DNA from: Sisyra terminalis
Taxonomy: Eukaryota; Arthropoda; Insecta; Neuroptera; Sisyridae
Length of the DNA stretch: 64,000 bases
Direction: 5' to 3'
Assembly (NCBI GenBank): GCA_958496175.1
Contig: OY292278.1
Span: forward strand, 9,052,001 to 9,116,000
In this document: positions 50,637 through 63,117 of the stretch, piece after piece
Numbering within the stretch: position 1 is the stretch's first letter
Layout: every line of letters begins with the position of its first letter
The notes under the pieces: model-generated
Databases searched by the model: none
Told to the model about the DNA's origin: nothing
What the model saw: only the letters and a program-made list of their open reading frames with translations
Position numbers and translations under genes: made by a program

Positions 50637-52230
50637 CTAGCTGATCCCCGCGACTTCGTCTGCGTAACGTATTTTATTTTTCTTATTTCTTTTACGAAAA
50701 ATATAATCATACTTAAAAACACTTCACACTCTTGAAAAAAAGACACACTTAATAAACTGTTGCAAAGAATAAAATTGTTCTATGTAATAATCAATTAATT
50801 TTCAAAAAAATATTTATAAATATCTAAAAAGAGTATGTTCAATTGCGTATACCAACGGTAGGTATACCTATCGTCAACCAAATTATCCGTAAATAAATCA
50901 GCATCTATACATAAATAAAAAATATCGCCAAGTTCAATAAATTCGGTCTTAATTATGATTAAAAAAAGTCGAAAGTTATCAAAATACTCGCATCAAAATA
51001 ACCCCATCTCACTGTTTTGATTCCCGAATGAACCTTTTTCCGAAAACTATTAAATTATTGCACTGTACAACACAACCGCGAAATTGAAATTTGTACAATT
51101 GCACGAAACCCAGTTCTTCCATAATCATGTATAACCATTATGTATCTATAAACTTATTATTAAAATATCTGAATTTCAACTATATAGTTAAACCATATTG
51201 GATAGTCAAGATTTCACCATACACGATTTGGCGTATGCTTTTTGCTCTGGAAGAGGATTTTAAATTTCCTTTATCATTATGATGATTTGATTATTTATTA
51301 TTTATCATTATGATGATTTCTGGCTGGAATTGCGATTTTTTTTCGTGATCCCTTTCACGCACTTGCAAATAAAAGATATTGTGTCCCCCCCAAGAAAAAA
51401 ATCCTGAATCCGCCCTTGTCTGTTATGGTAGGAATTTTCAAAAAAAAATCTTATCACATGCCTACTTCCTATAAGGAATACACCGAATATTAAAATTTCA
51501 TCAGTCAGAGGGGATATATAAATACAGGATTTTATATATGCACGGTTTTAAAAACGTATTTACTTTAAGCTTTATTATTATCATTATTATTATTATTACT
51601 TTTACATTTTTTTTCGTTAATATTTCCTTACTGAGCAACCCTAAGGATCTATTTACAACAATTTTGTACAAAAAAAAGTTTACTGTCAGATTATTATCTA
51701 TAAAAACATTTATATTTCAAAAAGGCAATTTTTTGTACTTTAAATTAAATTACTGTGCTTTTTATTAGTTCAACTAAAAATATTAAAACAGATAATTTTT
51801 TAACTTTTAAATACCTTTCCATTCATATATAAGTCGTCTATCTAAATTAAATTTTTTTTTCTTCCCTCAGTTTTTACGTAGGGGGTACATTCCCTTATTA
51901 TTTTTATGGAATGATAAGTAGCCTTACGTGTGTGGGTAATTCTGTGGTATCTTAATATAAAATTTCATTAAATTCAGTTGTTCCGTTCTTTAGTTAAATC
52001 ACCAGCGCACGCGATGTAAGAAAGTTTTTTCGTAATTTTTTCACACATTATTGGAGTCTTAGTATGGATTCATATTTTTTTTGAAAATTTAGTATATTCT
52101 ATGTTCACTGGAAATAGTGTAGCTTTCCAACAGGGAAAGAATTTTTAAAATCGGTCAAGTAGTTTCGGAGTCTATTCAAAGCAAACAAACAATCAAATCT
52201 TTCCTCTTTATAATAATAGATAGAAGATAG
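50637..52230 (+). mobile_element. Interspersed repeat R1, copy d
   Basis: Starts CTAGCTGATCCCCGCGACTT. It shares the GTATACC palindrome region, the (TTA)n stretch and the 3' third with the other copies. The final 220 bp differ (AAATCGGTCAAGTAGTTTCG, AATCTTTCCTCTTTATAATA), a 3' tail seen in many insect non-LTR/SINE repeats, so this copy may be a subfamily or chimera. Confidence 0.65.
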
Positions 52231-53613
52231 ATTAATCTTTTTTCCTATATTTATCATGCAATGAACCTACAAATATAATCATATCTTGATCAGAAATCTG
52301 TCGATTTTGTCGGACATGATAATTAAATTTTCTTTAAGAACATTTACCACTGGAAATAGGAATCAAGACATTTTTTATTTTATGACTATTTTAAACACAA
52401 ACCATTAAAAACTTAATGAATATTTATACACTTATTATTGTTGGAAATGCTTCACTACTTCAAATACCTCAAAATAAGGCTACAAGAAATTAACACCGTA
52501 TATTGTATACTCACCAGTTAATATGCAAATCATTTTCATCCTAATCTTTCTAAAAAAAAAAAAAAAATAATAATAAAATTTACATTCTCGTCTATTAGAA
52601 TCTTTACGCCACTTTATCTCCCAAATTCACACGATTTTCAACATTTCACATTCCAACAGTGTAAATTTACGGCAAAAAAAAAACGTAAGACCAAAATTGA
52701 CTTTCAATTTAGTTCGTACAAATCCTTACGATTCTTTTTCTACGAAAAATTCTTCAACTTCTAAAGCATACCTGCCGAATTGCGCAAATAATTAATTGTG
52801 AAAATTTTAAATTCCTACAATTTTCAAGCCGGGAATAATTAAAAAAAACGTTTTTTTTTTTGTATTCGAAAGATCTAAACGACCTTATCTCTAACATCTC
52901 TCATATAATCAACACAGTAGTTGAAAATGTAACCAAACACGAACAACAATAAATCCAAAAATTATAGGCCTCAAATTTTACCTTTTTGAGATAAAATCGA
53001 GCGACAAAAGGGTCCACTTCGTTCTTGTGTTTCTAATTTGACAAATATAATAATTAATTCCTCAGGAGGAACATCCCATACAAAAAAAGAATTCCCAAGA
53101 ATATAAAAAAAGGGCGTTGACAGATCGGAATTTCACTTCTTTCCGTTCGACCGTTGAAGAAATTGTAAGATACAATTTATTGCTCATTTTTGTTGCAAAA
53201 CACAAATTCTTCTACCTATTCAGATGGCCGAATTGATGTTTAATTTGTTTTTGGAGATAAGGGGCGGCTATAATTATAAGGAAATAAATCTAAGAAGTCT
53301 AACATTTCTTCTGAAATAAAAGGAAAAGCTATTAGGTCTGTTTAATTAATATTTTTAAGGTTACTAATTATTGGAGAAATAAACGATTGCGACAGAGTTC
53401 CAAAGATTATATACCTAGGAGTCCTAATCGTTAATGCTAAAGGATGCACTGAAAAAATCAAATACTTTACAGCGATTGCCAGAAAAGTGATGTTCAAGTT
53501 AAGGAAAATAAGGAAAAGTTTATACACCCGGAAAAATACTTAAGTTACTTAAGTATAACCTGCTTTTAAGTTAAATAAGCTTTTGAAATTGCTTCATAAA
53601 AAAACCGACAAGT
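52231..53613. other. Unassigned AT-rich DNA
   Basis: Homopolymer A at 52550-52567 and AT-rich DNA; no gene or RNA is recognised. Confidence 0.4.
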
Positions 53614-54572
53614 AGGGGAAGCCCGTACAAGACGAATATGTTAAGGGAAAGGCTAAAAAACACACAAATTTCTAATCAAAAGCAGTCTTATAATTATTAA
53701 TTAGTTTTTTAGTTAATCATCTTTAGAAAATGCTAGTAAAAAAATGGAAACTTAAATAAATTCTACATAAATTATTTACAACAACAAAAATTGCATTTTA
53801 TTCGTTTTGCCCGACGTCATCGGGTAAAACGGATATACCACCAGGGCAAAAAGGTTAAGTTAAGCAAATGGTGTTTTTATCTTCGCAGTCATCGCAATAG
53901 TAACTGCCTAGCCTTAAATAAGAAGTACAGTTCTCGTGTGCCCACCTCTTGCATTGATTGAACTCTATCCAGTCTTCTACAGATGGTTCATAATATACTT
54001 CTAACCATACTATACATAAACAACTTGTTTTATCCTTCTGATTAGTCTTTTTAATAATATAATATTAATAATATCACTAATTGCATACTACTACACCTAT
54101 ACGCTAATGTACTTAATTAAATGTGTTCAATTTCGATAAAAAAAGTATTATTGGGCTAACCGGGATAAACGAATAGCTATCCGTTTGCCCATATCCGTCT
54201 TGCTCAAAGCACTAATATTCAATATTTGTACTATCCTACTGTAAAATTTCAACCTGTAATTAAAAATTACGAACCCAAATTAAACTTCAAAAAATACGCG
54301 ATCGAATAAACTGAGTCTATTCATTAACAGTTAATACATAATACTAAAAGTCATTAAATATAACTTGCCAAAAATCGTAACGAAACAGCAAAAAACTTTT
54401 ATTTTTTTTTTACGACAAGTGCACTCATTTATTCTTTTGAATTGACTGTCATGCCATGGCTGAGTTGCTGTTTCACCATCTGAGCTCGTCCAGTAGTGCT
54501 ATCGATTGTAGATTTTTAATAACATCGAGTATTCACCTTACCCACACTATGCATCTTGCCCGGGCTTCCCCT
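53614..54572. mobile_element. Inverted-repeat element AGGGGAAGCCCG
   Basis: The left end AGGGGAAGCCCGTACAAGA is inverted at 54554-54572 (TCTTGCCCGGGCTTCCCCT). Related motifs recur inside: TTGCCCGACGTCATCGGGTA, and CGGATAT inverted as ATATCCG. No convincing target duplication is seen and there is no transposase; the 85-codon frame at 54456-54713 crosses the element end and is not a gene. Confidence 0.6.
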
Positions 54573-55729
54573 AAAAGATTAAAGTCATCAAACTATCTAT
54601 ATTATGTACAACGTACCTTAAAAAGATTCATGCTTGATAAAAAAAAAACAATTTTCTTTGTCACTTTTTTACACTCAACCCCTAAAATTGATCAATTTAG
54701 CCAAAAAGACTAGAATTTATTAATTTTTTTTTATTAACATTGAAAAATCGATACCTATCTTTGTCACAAAATAAAGCAAAAATCTATATTTTTAAACAAT
54801 AATTTATTTCAATCCCAAAAAAGTTTTATGGATGTAAATACTTAATAATAATAAAAAGAAATTAAGAAAAGAAAGAAAAGTTTGTCAAATAAAATTTGCC
54901 TTATTAACGTTACTGTAGTTAATTGTATTATTCGATTAAAACAACATCCTTTTAAATCATATCGATAGAATCGCATTAAATGGTAGTCAAGGCGAAAAAT
55001 TTCGTTGCTTTTTTGATTAACGCAATCTTTAAAGTTACCAACTTCAAATTACAGAAAATCCGGAGATTGTATAACAAAATCCGGTAAGTTACATTCAATA
55101 AAACAGTAGTTTAAAAAAAATCAATAACTATGCAAGTATTCAAAATAATAAGGTTCTCAAGCTTTAGTAGCTCATTTTGTACTCTAAGTATAATAAATAT
55201 ATATTTTTTGACTATAAAATCAATTTTTTTCGAAAGAGGATGGTAAAGAAACTTGTTTTTTTATAAACGTGAAAATTGGTTTTTGTAAACTGGAGTCCAA
55301 AGAAAATGTATTTTTTTCTGGAGACTTCGGATTAAAACTGGAGAATAAATCATTCTACTATTTAAGTAGTAGTTTAAGTAGGTGCCAAGTAAACCAGTGT
55401 TGCTGAAAATTAGTATCTTACGTAAACAAGTACAACAAATATTCAGATAACTGTATTGGCTTAAGTTTCTTTAATTATAATATTTTTATTTTAATTAAAA
55501 GTATAGAAAAGACTTGAGGTATGAGCTTATTCTGCCATACTGACTAAGAATCAAAGAACCTTGCAAATTAGGATTCCCTCTTAGGGATAACAATGCATTA
55601 TACATTTCTTACAAACAATAAAGTATAAACTCATCTACTAAGTAGTATTAACAAAAAAAAGGTGTCAAATTTGAACTAGTATTCTATCATTAAAACCAAA
55701 ACTAAACACGTATTTTTTTGATTATTATA
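54573..55729. other. Unassigned DNA
   Basis: 55380-55435 is a copy of the repeat at 49350-49400. Nothing else is recognised. Confidence 0.4.
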
Positions 55730-55950
55730 AAAATTGCAATCATAGCCATTGGCAAAAATATTTTCTCTTCCATTAGATCGTTAACTAAATCTTTTTTTAC
55801 TTTCTCGTAAAGCTTACATTGCCAAAAGACGTGGTTTGGCTCTTTTGCAGACTTTCCACACGAACATTGAATAGATTTGCCTTTTTTAATGCGATTTAAA
55901 CTTTTGGCTAAAGACGTGAATTCACTTTTAAACCTATTGATTGAAAAAAT
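55730..55950 (-). pseudogene. Non-LTR retrotransposon C-terminal (CCHC) fragment
   Basis: About 70 minus-strand codons, with no stop in the read part, give CSCGKSAKEPNHVFWQCKLY, a C-x-C...H...C knuckle of the kind that follows RT/RNase H in R1- and I-type LINEs. Upstream DNA to 56232 is open in pieces but I cannot place it. Confidence 0.55.
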
Positions 55951-56295
55951 GATCTTTCTATTAAATTTAAAACTATAAAACTACGGGTGTACTTTTTCTG
56001 AATAATATTGGCTAAAATATTTTTTATCTTAAAGTAATCTTACGCTGGTACTTTCAATGCATATAAAGCATTCATTCGGAGCTTTGAATAAGACGTTGTT
56101 TTCTGGAAGTCCTTCTAAAAATATAAGGGTCAAACGAAGGAGTTTCTTGCAATCGTAACAATGTTGAAATTTTTGTAAAAGATTTGAAAAAAAGCCATTA
56201 AATTTTTCACGAAAGTTTAAACATAACTCCAAAAATAAGGCTTGGATTTTGTGGGCTTGAAGTCCTTTGAATTAATTATTGTCCAACGATTATAA

Positions 56296-56470
56296 ATTGT
56301 TTTAAATAAGAAGACAATTCAGGTTCTTTTAGATCGGTTTTTTATATATAGTATTTTTACTATTCAATTAGCTACGTTTCGTTACGTATCGTAACTACGT
56401 AACGTTCTTAAACCACTTGAATTGTCTTCATTTAAAAAAATTAAAGCTGAAATCTGAATTTTATCATTTA
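56296..56470. repeat. Hairpin MITE R5, copy b
   Basis: AAGACAATTCAGGTTCTTT pairs with the sequence ending TTGAATTGTCTTC around an inner palindromic ACGTTTCGTTACGTA region. It shares flanks with 46972-47095. Confidence 0.65.
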
Positions 56471-58580
56471 TTAACAATTTTTTGGAAAGTTATAATTTTG
56501 GGACCGCTTAAAAGTCCAATACGAGATAAAATAGCAGCTCTAAGAATAATTATATTCTCCAATGTATCCTTCAAAGCTTTTATATAATCAGCTAACTGCT
56601 TTGTATTATCTATTTTATGGCAGTGCATAAAAAGATAGTTATCGTTATATTCTGGCATATTACAATCCAGAACCCAAAACAGTGGATGTTTTTCGATCCC
56701 TCAGCTTAGCGCCATATTATAGGGTAGTCGCTCAATTTGAATTAAAAATTGTTTTCTAACCTTTTGGCCTCGATACCCAGCTGTGATTGGCTGTTGATGG
56801 AAACAAGGAAATAAGTAGCTAAAGATGATAAATAATTCGAATTTCACTGTTAATCTATTTATTGACTTTTTCCTTTTATTTTATTTTTTCCAATCAAGCT
56901 TCTTTTTCTAATTGTTTATTAAATTTTCTAGCATAAGTACTGCTTATCGATGGTACAAATTTGGTCTCAAAAATCCATTTTTCTATGATTTAAAGGAAAT
57001 TCCTGATTTTCGCCAATTATCAAAATATTTACAGTATTTGAGTAAGCAATATCTAAAAGGATTAACCTTAATTATTACAGTTAATAGTCATTATTATTAT
57101 TATTTAATGTAACCCCTACTCATCCTTACAATTTTAAATTGTCAGTTGCGACTATAAAATATTAATCTTTATAAGTTATAGGTTGTGAATTAACAAATTA
57201 AAAACTTTTGGAGAACTTAGTCATTTATGAATCCCTCTAATGAACCATATAGGTGCATATTAAGAGTTTTATAAACGGAGAAAATAACAAATAAAACAAT
57301 TTTTCCAGAATTAAGTAAGTATATTTGTGGCACTTCGGTCATATAGCTAGGAGAACTGGAGAAAAGGAATTTCTAATAGTTGAAGGGACGCTGGTCGATG
57401 AAGCATTGTAGATGAAAATCGAATAAAGGATTTACTACCTGGAATCACAATATTTAGCACAGGAAATGGAAAAAATGGAAGATGATATCACCAAACCCAA
57501 ATAGGTGAAGGAACCAAAAAGACAGAGCAATATTTTTTATTCAATATTCAATTTTAATATCCTTATACTTTAATTAGGAATGTTTTTATTTGAAACTATT
57601 GAAACTATGAAATGCTCCAACAATAAATACTTATGAAATTCTTCGACACATAATTAATCGAGAAAAGCTGTGACAAACAGCGCCACTACTAATGAACGAC
57701 GGCGGCATACGTAACTATAAAGGACCCTAAACAGATCTCTCAGCTGGTGTACGACGGCAGTAAAACAAGAAAAAAACCAAAGAGGAAAGAACACGTCATA
57801 AATTCATTTGTTGAAAATAAATCACGTTTTAATCATATCGCCCATATTAATAATATCAAACAACCAGAAGAAAAAAAAGCATAAACTCACGAAAAAACAA
57901 AGGTGGAAGAAGGAAAACCGAAAAAAAAAATATCCTTTCTCCATTATATGATCATTTATCTACAATTGCTGGCAGCCCACAACTACTCCGTCTCACTTGG
58001 TTTAAATGCTCGTTTATAATTTTGAAACGATCCCGTCATTAATTATTACAAATAAATGTACATGAATTCTATGTTCTATACATAGCCAACAATCCGCCCC
58101 AACAACGTGCGGCCAACAAAAGGAAAATCAACGGATATGTAGGCATATTTTACAGAGGCCAAGACGTTAATATTAAATTAGAAACAATTTTATATAATAA
58201 ATTATCGCCCTAAAGCTCTGAAAATAATTAGTGAATTCACCGCCATTTTTAACACGTCATTATTTTTGTGTCCAATTATTGTGGTTTGGATTATAAACTT
58301 GAATGGATTTCGGTTGATATATTATGATGGATATATGGAAGAAAGTTGTTCTTGCAACTATTTGGCTTCAGGGTGTAAGAATATTAGCAAAATAGATGAG
58401 TAACTAACCAAATTTAATAGTTCTATGCCTGGTTTTTATTTAAAAAGAAAACATTATTTAAATTTCCATAAAATTTGGGATCTTTTTTCGGACTTTTAGG
58501 TCTCATTTGAAATCTAGAAAAGAACTAAATACGAAAATTTAAAAGCTTCTTTGATTAAGAGATACAGATTGTTTAAGGTA
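56471..58580. other. Unassigned DNA
   Basis: No recognised gene, RNA or repeat. Short frames on both strands have no family features. Confidence 0.4.
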
Positions 58581-58693
58581 TTGAAAATCCGAACCATTTA
58601 GTTATCTGATGCAAACTTAGTCTTAATTAATTTAGTGACAATGTTTTTCATGCAAGAATTGGACATAATGACGTCACAAAGTACAATAATTAC

Positions 58694-59655
58694 TAGGCTG
58701 GGCCAAAAAAATTGACTTTCTTTTTTTGAAAAGTATATCAAAAATATTGTTCAAGGTGACAAAAAGAAAACTATCGGAATGGTTTGAGCCCTTAATATTA
58801 ATATGTAGAGGTGTATCATCTTTAATTTCGATTTTTATTTCTGCTTTAATTTTTGCGTCAATGCTGTCAAACTATCAAGGTAAAAAAATATCTGCACAAA
58901 TATTTATGGAAAATTAAATTCCCTTCAAAAAACTTTTCATTGAAAGTTTTTGCCAGACACGGCGTTTCCGAATAATCATGCTTTAAACATTGATATAATT
59001 TTTAGATTTATCTTCTTTATTTTGGAATTTTGTAACTAATGAAAAAATAACTATATAGAAATTAGCAACATAGATTATTGAAGGGAATTAAATGTTCTAC
59101 AAAAAAAGGTCTCTTAACGTTTTTACATAAAATCACTTCTTCAAAAGTACAATTAAAGTTGAAGGAAAAATTAAATTATTGTTTATTTCTTTGTTGTACT
59201 AATTTTGAAAGAGTGATTTTATGTAAAAACGTTGAGAAACCTTTTTTGTAGAGCATTAAATTCCCATCAAGAATCTATATTGTTCATTTCTATATATTTA
59301 TATGTTTGTTAGTTACAAAATTTCAAAATAAAGAAGATAAATCTAAATATGATATCAATGTTCAAAGCTTGATTATTCGGAAACGGCGTGTCTGGAAAAA
59401 ATTTCCAAAGAGACGTTTTTTGTAGGGAATTTAATTTTCTATAAATATATGTGCAAATAATTTTTCTTACTTTTTATAGTTTTACAGCATTGATGCAAAA
59501 ATGAAAGCACAAATAGAAAATCGAAATTAAAGATGATAGACCTCTAATATTAATATTAAGGGCTCAAACCTTCCCCTTATTTTTTTTTGTCATCTTCAAC
59601 AATATTTTCGATATACTTAACAAAAAAAAATAGTCGTTTTTCTTAGCCCAGTCTA
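58694..59655. mobile_element. Foldback DNA transposon (family R4), copy b
   Basis: Begins TAGGCTGGGCCAAAAAAATT and ends CTTAGCCCAGTCTA, 962 bp. It is flanked by ATAATTAC (58686-58693) and ATTATTAC (59656-59663), an 8-bp duplication with one mismatch. The arms match copy a (12404-13364). Confidence 0.85.
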
Positions 59656-59663
59656 ATTATTAC

Positions 59664-60617
59664 CAACAAAAAAAAAAAATAATTGTACCAGATTGAGGAA
59701 TAAATCAAATTTTTGGCCATGAAATGGCCAATTTCGTATCTGAAATTGGTCTCGTTGTTTTCTAGCCTGATTGACAACGTGGTCAAATGGAGATAAATTT
59801 CAGATGTCATCATATTATTATAATCCCCACGGTTCCTATTGTTTTCTCCAAGAAATAAGACACAAAAATCTCTGCATACCAAAATCTCGTTATACAATTG
59901 ATCTACGAAACCATTCGTATCTCGAAAACTTACCCACATAATGTGCGGATACGAAATACCCTACACACTTTATGAAAGTATATAAGCCCGAATAGAAGAT
60001 GAATATGAAATTTTCGGTCTTCTTCTCGCGTATTCAAAATTGATAGATTATCTCATAACTGAAATCAACGTAAACATTCGTTTACATTGAGATTTTAAAA
60101 TAAATTAATGTTTCGAATGGCCAAAACGATCAATCTGACATTCAACAAAAAAAGTTTGTTACATATTTTGATTAATTACGTTCGGATTTTTGTTGGTAAA
60201 CATGACGAATGTTGTACGTAATCGAAAAAGATCTCATCAGACATAGATCCAGAATTCAAAAAAAAAAAAATGAGGAACAAAATTAATGGGAGTTTAGTTC
60301 TAATCGATTCAAATACAAACAAAAAGTTATGGTTAAAAATCTTTACAATTTTTTTGCATTTCCAATTCTATGAAAAGAAAAGAAACCATTTATTAAATTG
60401 TGTTAAATTTCTTGTAAGAATATTTATTATTAGAATTGATATGTCAAGTGAAAAAAATACTTTTTTTAAAGGGAAAGATTACAAAATATTTCAATCTCAA
60501 AGGTGTTAACATATAAACTATTGTGTAATCAGAAGAAAAAATATAATGGAATTAAAAACTGATTTTTTCATACGTTACAAATCAACTATTTACTCTTAAA
60601 TCTAGTGGTACTTATGA
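59664..60617. other. Unassigned DNA
   Basis: AT-rich; nothing is recognised. The 79-codon frame at 60270-60509 is lysine/phenylalanine-rich and probably chance. Confidence 0.4.
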
Positions 60618-61160
60618 ATAAAATTCTTACATCTATCTGTATATTTTAATTTTGAATCCTGATGCCCTTATTTCAAATTTAACATTTTTAAAATTTTTCG
60701 AATTTAATGATAATTGGTATTAAGATACAACACATTATCTACTCCCCATAGACTACATATCATTTCTTAAAAAAAATAAGGGATGGTATCCCCTACGTAA
60801 AAACTGAGGGATGAAATTTTTTTCGTTAGATTGGCGAGTTATATATCGTTGGAAAGGTACTTAAAAGTTACAAAATAATTTTTATTGATCATTTAAGTTG
60901 AACTAATAACTAGAACAGTAAATTCAATTTAAATTACAAAAAATCGTTTCTGTGAAGTATTAAAATTTTTTATACAGATATAAGATTTATAAGTATGTTA
61001 ATAGTGAATTGGTTTACATATCTGATGCTCATATCAAAAGAGCCATGGGTTCAAATCGTACAGTAATTTTTTTTTACAAAATTGTTGTAAATAGACCCTG
61101 AGAATTGCTCTATAAGAAAATATCAAAAAAAATAAAATAAAATTGATAATAGTAATAAAA
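60618..61160 (-). mobile_element. Interspersed repeat R1, partial copy e
   Basis: Reverse orientation. It holds the 3' third of R1 and the tRNA-like module (TAGTGAATTGG near 61003, GGTTCAAATC at 61049-61058). It is truncated at the right. Confidence 0.6.
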
Positions 61161-61193
61161 CCTATAATTAATACGCTTAGATATAAATAATAA

Positions 61194-61773
61194 ATTTAAT
61201 GCTCTAAAAAAAAGTCTCTTAACGTTTTTACATAAAATCACTTTTTCAAAAGTTATTCATCATTAAAGTAGAAAGAAAAATAAATTTTTTGTTTTTTTTT
61301 TTTGTTGTTGAACTAATTTTGAAAGAGTGATTTTATGTAAAAACGTTGAGAAACCTTTTTTGTAGAACATTCAATTCCCTTCAAGAATCAATATTGTTCA
61401 ATTCTATATATTTATTCATTCGTTACTTACAAAATTCCAAAATAAAGAAGATAAATCTAAAAATTATATCAATGTTTATAGTTTGATTATTCGAAAACGG
61501 CATGTCTGGAAAAAATTTTCATACAGACTTTTTTTGTAGGGAGTTTAATTTTCTATAAATATATGTGCAGATAATTTTTTTTACTTTGATAGTTTGACAG
61601 CATTGACGCAAAAATGATAGCAGAAATAAAAAATCGAAATTAAAGATGATAGACCTGTTAATAGTAATATTAAGGGCTCAAACCTTCCCGATAATTTTTT
61701 TTTGTTATCTTAAACAATATTTTCGATATACTTTTAAAAAAAAAAAAATAGTCGATTTTTTTGGCCGAGTCTA
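61194..61773. mobile_element. R4 right-hand fragment (copy c)
   Basis: Starts in the inner motif GCTCTAAAAAAAAGTCTC and runs to the terminus GGCCGAGTCTA. The left arm is missing. It abuts the reverse transcriptase fragment, suggesting insertion in that element before truncation. Confidence 0.7.
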
Positions 61774-62503
61774 CTATATATAAATGATATTCTGCGGACA
61801 CCCGAAACTTTCCTTTCCCTATATAATGACGATACAGCAATTTTTGTATCCTCCTGGAAAGCTTATACAGTGGCCAACAGAATAACCAAGGCCTTAAAAA
61901 GAATATTGATTTTTTGGAAAATCCTATTCACTGGAAAAAGGTCCAACATGCATAAAAAGGTATTAGAAAATGGGAAAAATATAGAATGGGCAAAAACAGT
62001 TAGATACTTGGGGATGCAACTGGATTCCAGGCTCAACTTTGCTGAACACATAAAATTATATAAAAACAAATTAATGGCCCTAACTAACATCTTATATCCA
62101 TTGCTAAATAGACAATCAAGGCTGTCTACCAGCAATAAATTAATAATTTATAAATTAATGCTCAGACCAGTGCTAACATATGCATGTCCAGTCTGGAGAT
62201 CAGTAAGCAAAATCAAGTATCTGACAATACTAAGAGTTCAAAATAAATTACTAAGAATGCTGGGAAACTACCCAGCCAAATATAAGGTATACTTCATGAG
62301 GAATTAAGGATACTACTTCTAGACTTATATATCCTCGATTTGTTGCGGAAATTCTTCACAAATTGTAGAAATGGGCCTAGCCAAATAATTAGAAACATCA
62401 GTGATAACACCGTCGATGACTTACTCCACAAATACAGAAAATACAAACATAAAAGAATAAGATATATGGTCTTGAAAAAAGGAACAATATTCTGGGTTTT
62501 TTA
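61774..62503 (+). pseudogene. Jockey-type LINE reverse transcriptase, C-terminal part
   Basis: Reads LYINDILRTPETFLSLYNDD followed by TAIF, so the catalytic pair is kept as YNDD where YADD is usual. The thumb follows: VRYLGMQLDSRLNFAEHIK and IYKLMLRPVLTYACPVW. A frameshift near 62290 is followed by LHEELRILLLDLYILDLL and a terminal TAA near 62503. The fingers, the rest of the palm and the endonuclease are absent. The recognisable tail order fits Jockey-like elements. Inactive. Confidence 0.8.
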
Positions 62504-62645
62504 AAAATTGCCATCTATTTTTCCCCAACTCAAATAAACAACAACAATATCATAAACTAATCTCTTTCCTAGATCAGGATATACAGATTCTGCTTGAATG
62601 GTTTATGCAAGGTCTATTCTGATCTATTCTAGATCAGGATTACAG

Positions 62646-63117
62646 ATATTTGATGTCTGTGTTTCTTTCTCCTAAGGAATTGTTGCTTCGTTAATATTTT
62701 TGCTCAAAAAAAGAAACAATTATTCTTTTTTTCTGCTGAGTTTGTTATCAGAAATTTTGATTTCAAATCAAAATTGTGACTTCACGGAAATCTAGTCGAT
62801 TTTTTTGGCCCAGCCTAGTAATTATTGTACTTCGTGACGTCATTATGTCCAACTCTTACATGAAAAACATTGTCACTAAATTAATTAAGACGAACTTTGC
62901 ATCAGATAATTAAATGGTTCGGATTTTCATATTTTTCTTAACATTTGCATTAATTCTGTGATTCCCAAATATTTGATGTCTTTGTATCTCTTACTCTCAA
63001 GGATAGAGTTTTGTTTATATTTTTGCTCAAAAAAAAAAACAATTATTTCTACTTTTCTGCTGAGTTTGTTATCTGAAATTTTGATTTCTAATCAAAATTG
63101 CGACTTCACGGTAATCT
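62646..63117 (+). repeat. 150-bp direct repeat split by a 172-bp insert
   Basis: 62646-62795 and 62969-63117 share ATATTTGATGTCT, TATTTTTGCTCAAAAAAA and TGCTGAGTTTGTTATC. Between them is the segment that is the inverse of 58582-58713. Confidence 0.7.

Noticed and set aside
56029..56658. Two minus-strand frames of 64-67 codons near a LINE fragment
   Set aside because: Could be upstream LINE coding DNA, but no RT or RNase H motif is readable.
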